From Photobacterium salinisoli (GTDB lineage Bacteria; Pseudomonadota; Gammaproteobacteria; Enterobacterales; Vibrionaceae): a stretch of DNA of 64,000 nucleotides. Position numbers and translations under genes: made by a program. The notes beneath the pieces were generated by a model. The model did not search any database and had not been told where the DNA came from. It saw nothing but the letters and a program-made list of their open reading frames with translations. Every line of letters starts with the position of its first letter. The stretch's first letter is position 1. Shown piece after piece: positions 63,643-64,000 of the stretch. Where the stretch lies: NCBI RefSeq assembly GCF_003614885.1, contig NZ_QZMS01000007.1, positions 1,922,001 through 1,986,000 on the forward strand, written 5' to 3'.

Positions 63643-64000
63643 TTAAAAGAAGACTTGCTGCAGCCCAATCTCATGCGCATAACCGCCGACCCTTACCTTG
63701 ATGATATCGTGCTCTTTCAACTCAACGGCCGCGGTAATGATGGAAACGCAATTCATTGCCCTGCCTTGTTCGAAAAGAAAACGATTCGAATGTTCGCTAC
63801 CAAGGTGCTTGGATAAATAACAGGCTAAGGCGCCGCTGGCACTGCCGGTTGCGGATTCTTCCGAGATACCGAACAACGGGGCAAAGTTTCGACAACTCGC
63901 GGTCAGACCACTGTCTTTGCCACACAATTCAAACGCATGAAGACCAACAAGATGATGTTTTCTGCAAAAATCACTGAGTCGATCTTCATTCACCCGGATT
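63643..64000 (-). CDS. PhzF-family isomerase/epimerase, partial
   Basis: The C-terminal about 119 residues of a PhzF-like protein are present: RNFAPLFGISEESATGSASGALACYL is the family's hallmark (RxFaP, then E-x-x-TGSA, split here across FAPLFGI and EESATGSASG). The frame is open to the right edge, so the 5' half lies outside. Many PhzF homologues have no known substrate. Confidence 0.88.
   Translation of the reverse strand, partial: IRVNEDRLSDFCRKHHLVGLHAFELCGKDSGLTASCRNFAPLFGISEESATGSASGALACYLSKHLGSEHSNRFLFEQGRAMNCVSIITAAVELKEHDIIKVRVGGYAHEIGLQQVFF

Noticed and set aside
1..64000. CRISPR arrays, rRNA or tRNA genes
   Set aside because: I saw no regularly spaced repeats, no rRNA segments and no tRNA-like cloverleaf, including at the element junction.

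Overview
The window reads as a gammaproteobacterial chromosome, most likely from the Vibrionaceae (a Photobacterium/Grimontia-like genome is my guess; the genus cannot be fixed from this sequence). The best evidence is the core block ettA, slt, trpR, yjjX (44305-49275) next to radA and a large two-PilZ protein resembling V. cholerae PlzC (55829-59769). Enterobacteria also keep radA, ettA, slt, trpR and yjjX together.

Left end (1-12100): the terminal part of a site-specific integrative element, consisting of a catalytically degenerate tyrosine recombinase, an intact tyrosine recombinase and a small HTH/coiled-coil protein. It ends in att-like inverted repeats and has landed inside hsdM of a type I restriction-modification locus. 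Only the 3' part of hsdM remains here. It is followed by hsdS, an hsdR with a one-base frameshift near its 3' end, and a NucS-like PD-(D/E)XK nuclease gene in the same operon.

Middle (12300-38800): a complete catecholate siderophore locus. The gene order amoC-E-B-F-A-G-H, the NRPS domain order and the adenylation codes I read by hand (Lys for the first NRPS, Gly for the free-standing adenylation protein) match the amonabactin system of Aeromonas. Around it lie a ViuB/YqjH-type ferric-siderophore reductase, a dedicated DAHP synthase, a periplasmic binding protein with its ABC permeases and ATPase, a TonB-dependent receptor, an MFS exporter and a phosphopantetheinyl transferase. Several promoters carry recognisable Fur boxes.

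Right-middle (38850-49910): an MscS-family mechanosensitive channel, an ammonium transporter with a textbook sigma-54 promoter, an XRE/S24-like regulator, yjjX broken by an in-frame stop, trpR, slt, ettA and a small PilZ protein.

Island at 49950-55830: an AT-rich insertion between the ettA side and radA. It holds an Lrp/AsnC regulator and a tightly overlapping six-gene operon: a heme-oxygenase-like diiron oxidase fused to a cupin, a Rieske protein, an MFS transporter, an amino-acid-ligase-like ATP-grasp enzyme, a plant-type [2Fe-2S] ferredoxin and a ProXp/YbaK-type tRNA-editing protein. I read it as a compact pathway that oxidises an amino acid, ligates it and exports the product, with a trans-editing factor protecting translation from the toxic amino acid. 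This is the best candidate in the window for an undescribed system.

Right end (55829-64000): radA, the PlzC-like protein, a glutathione S-transferase-like protein, a divergent MFS/LysR pair, a strongly palindromic extragenic repeat, a MazG-like pyrophosphohydrolase and the 3' part of a PhzF-family gene.
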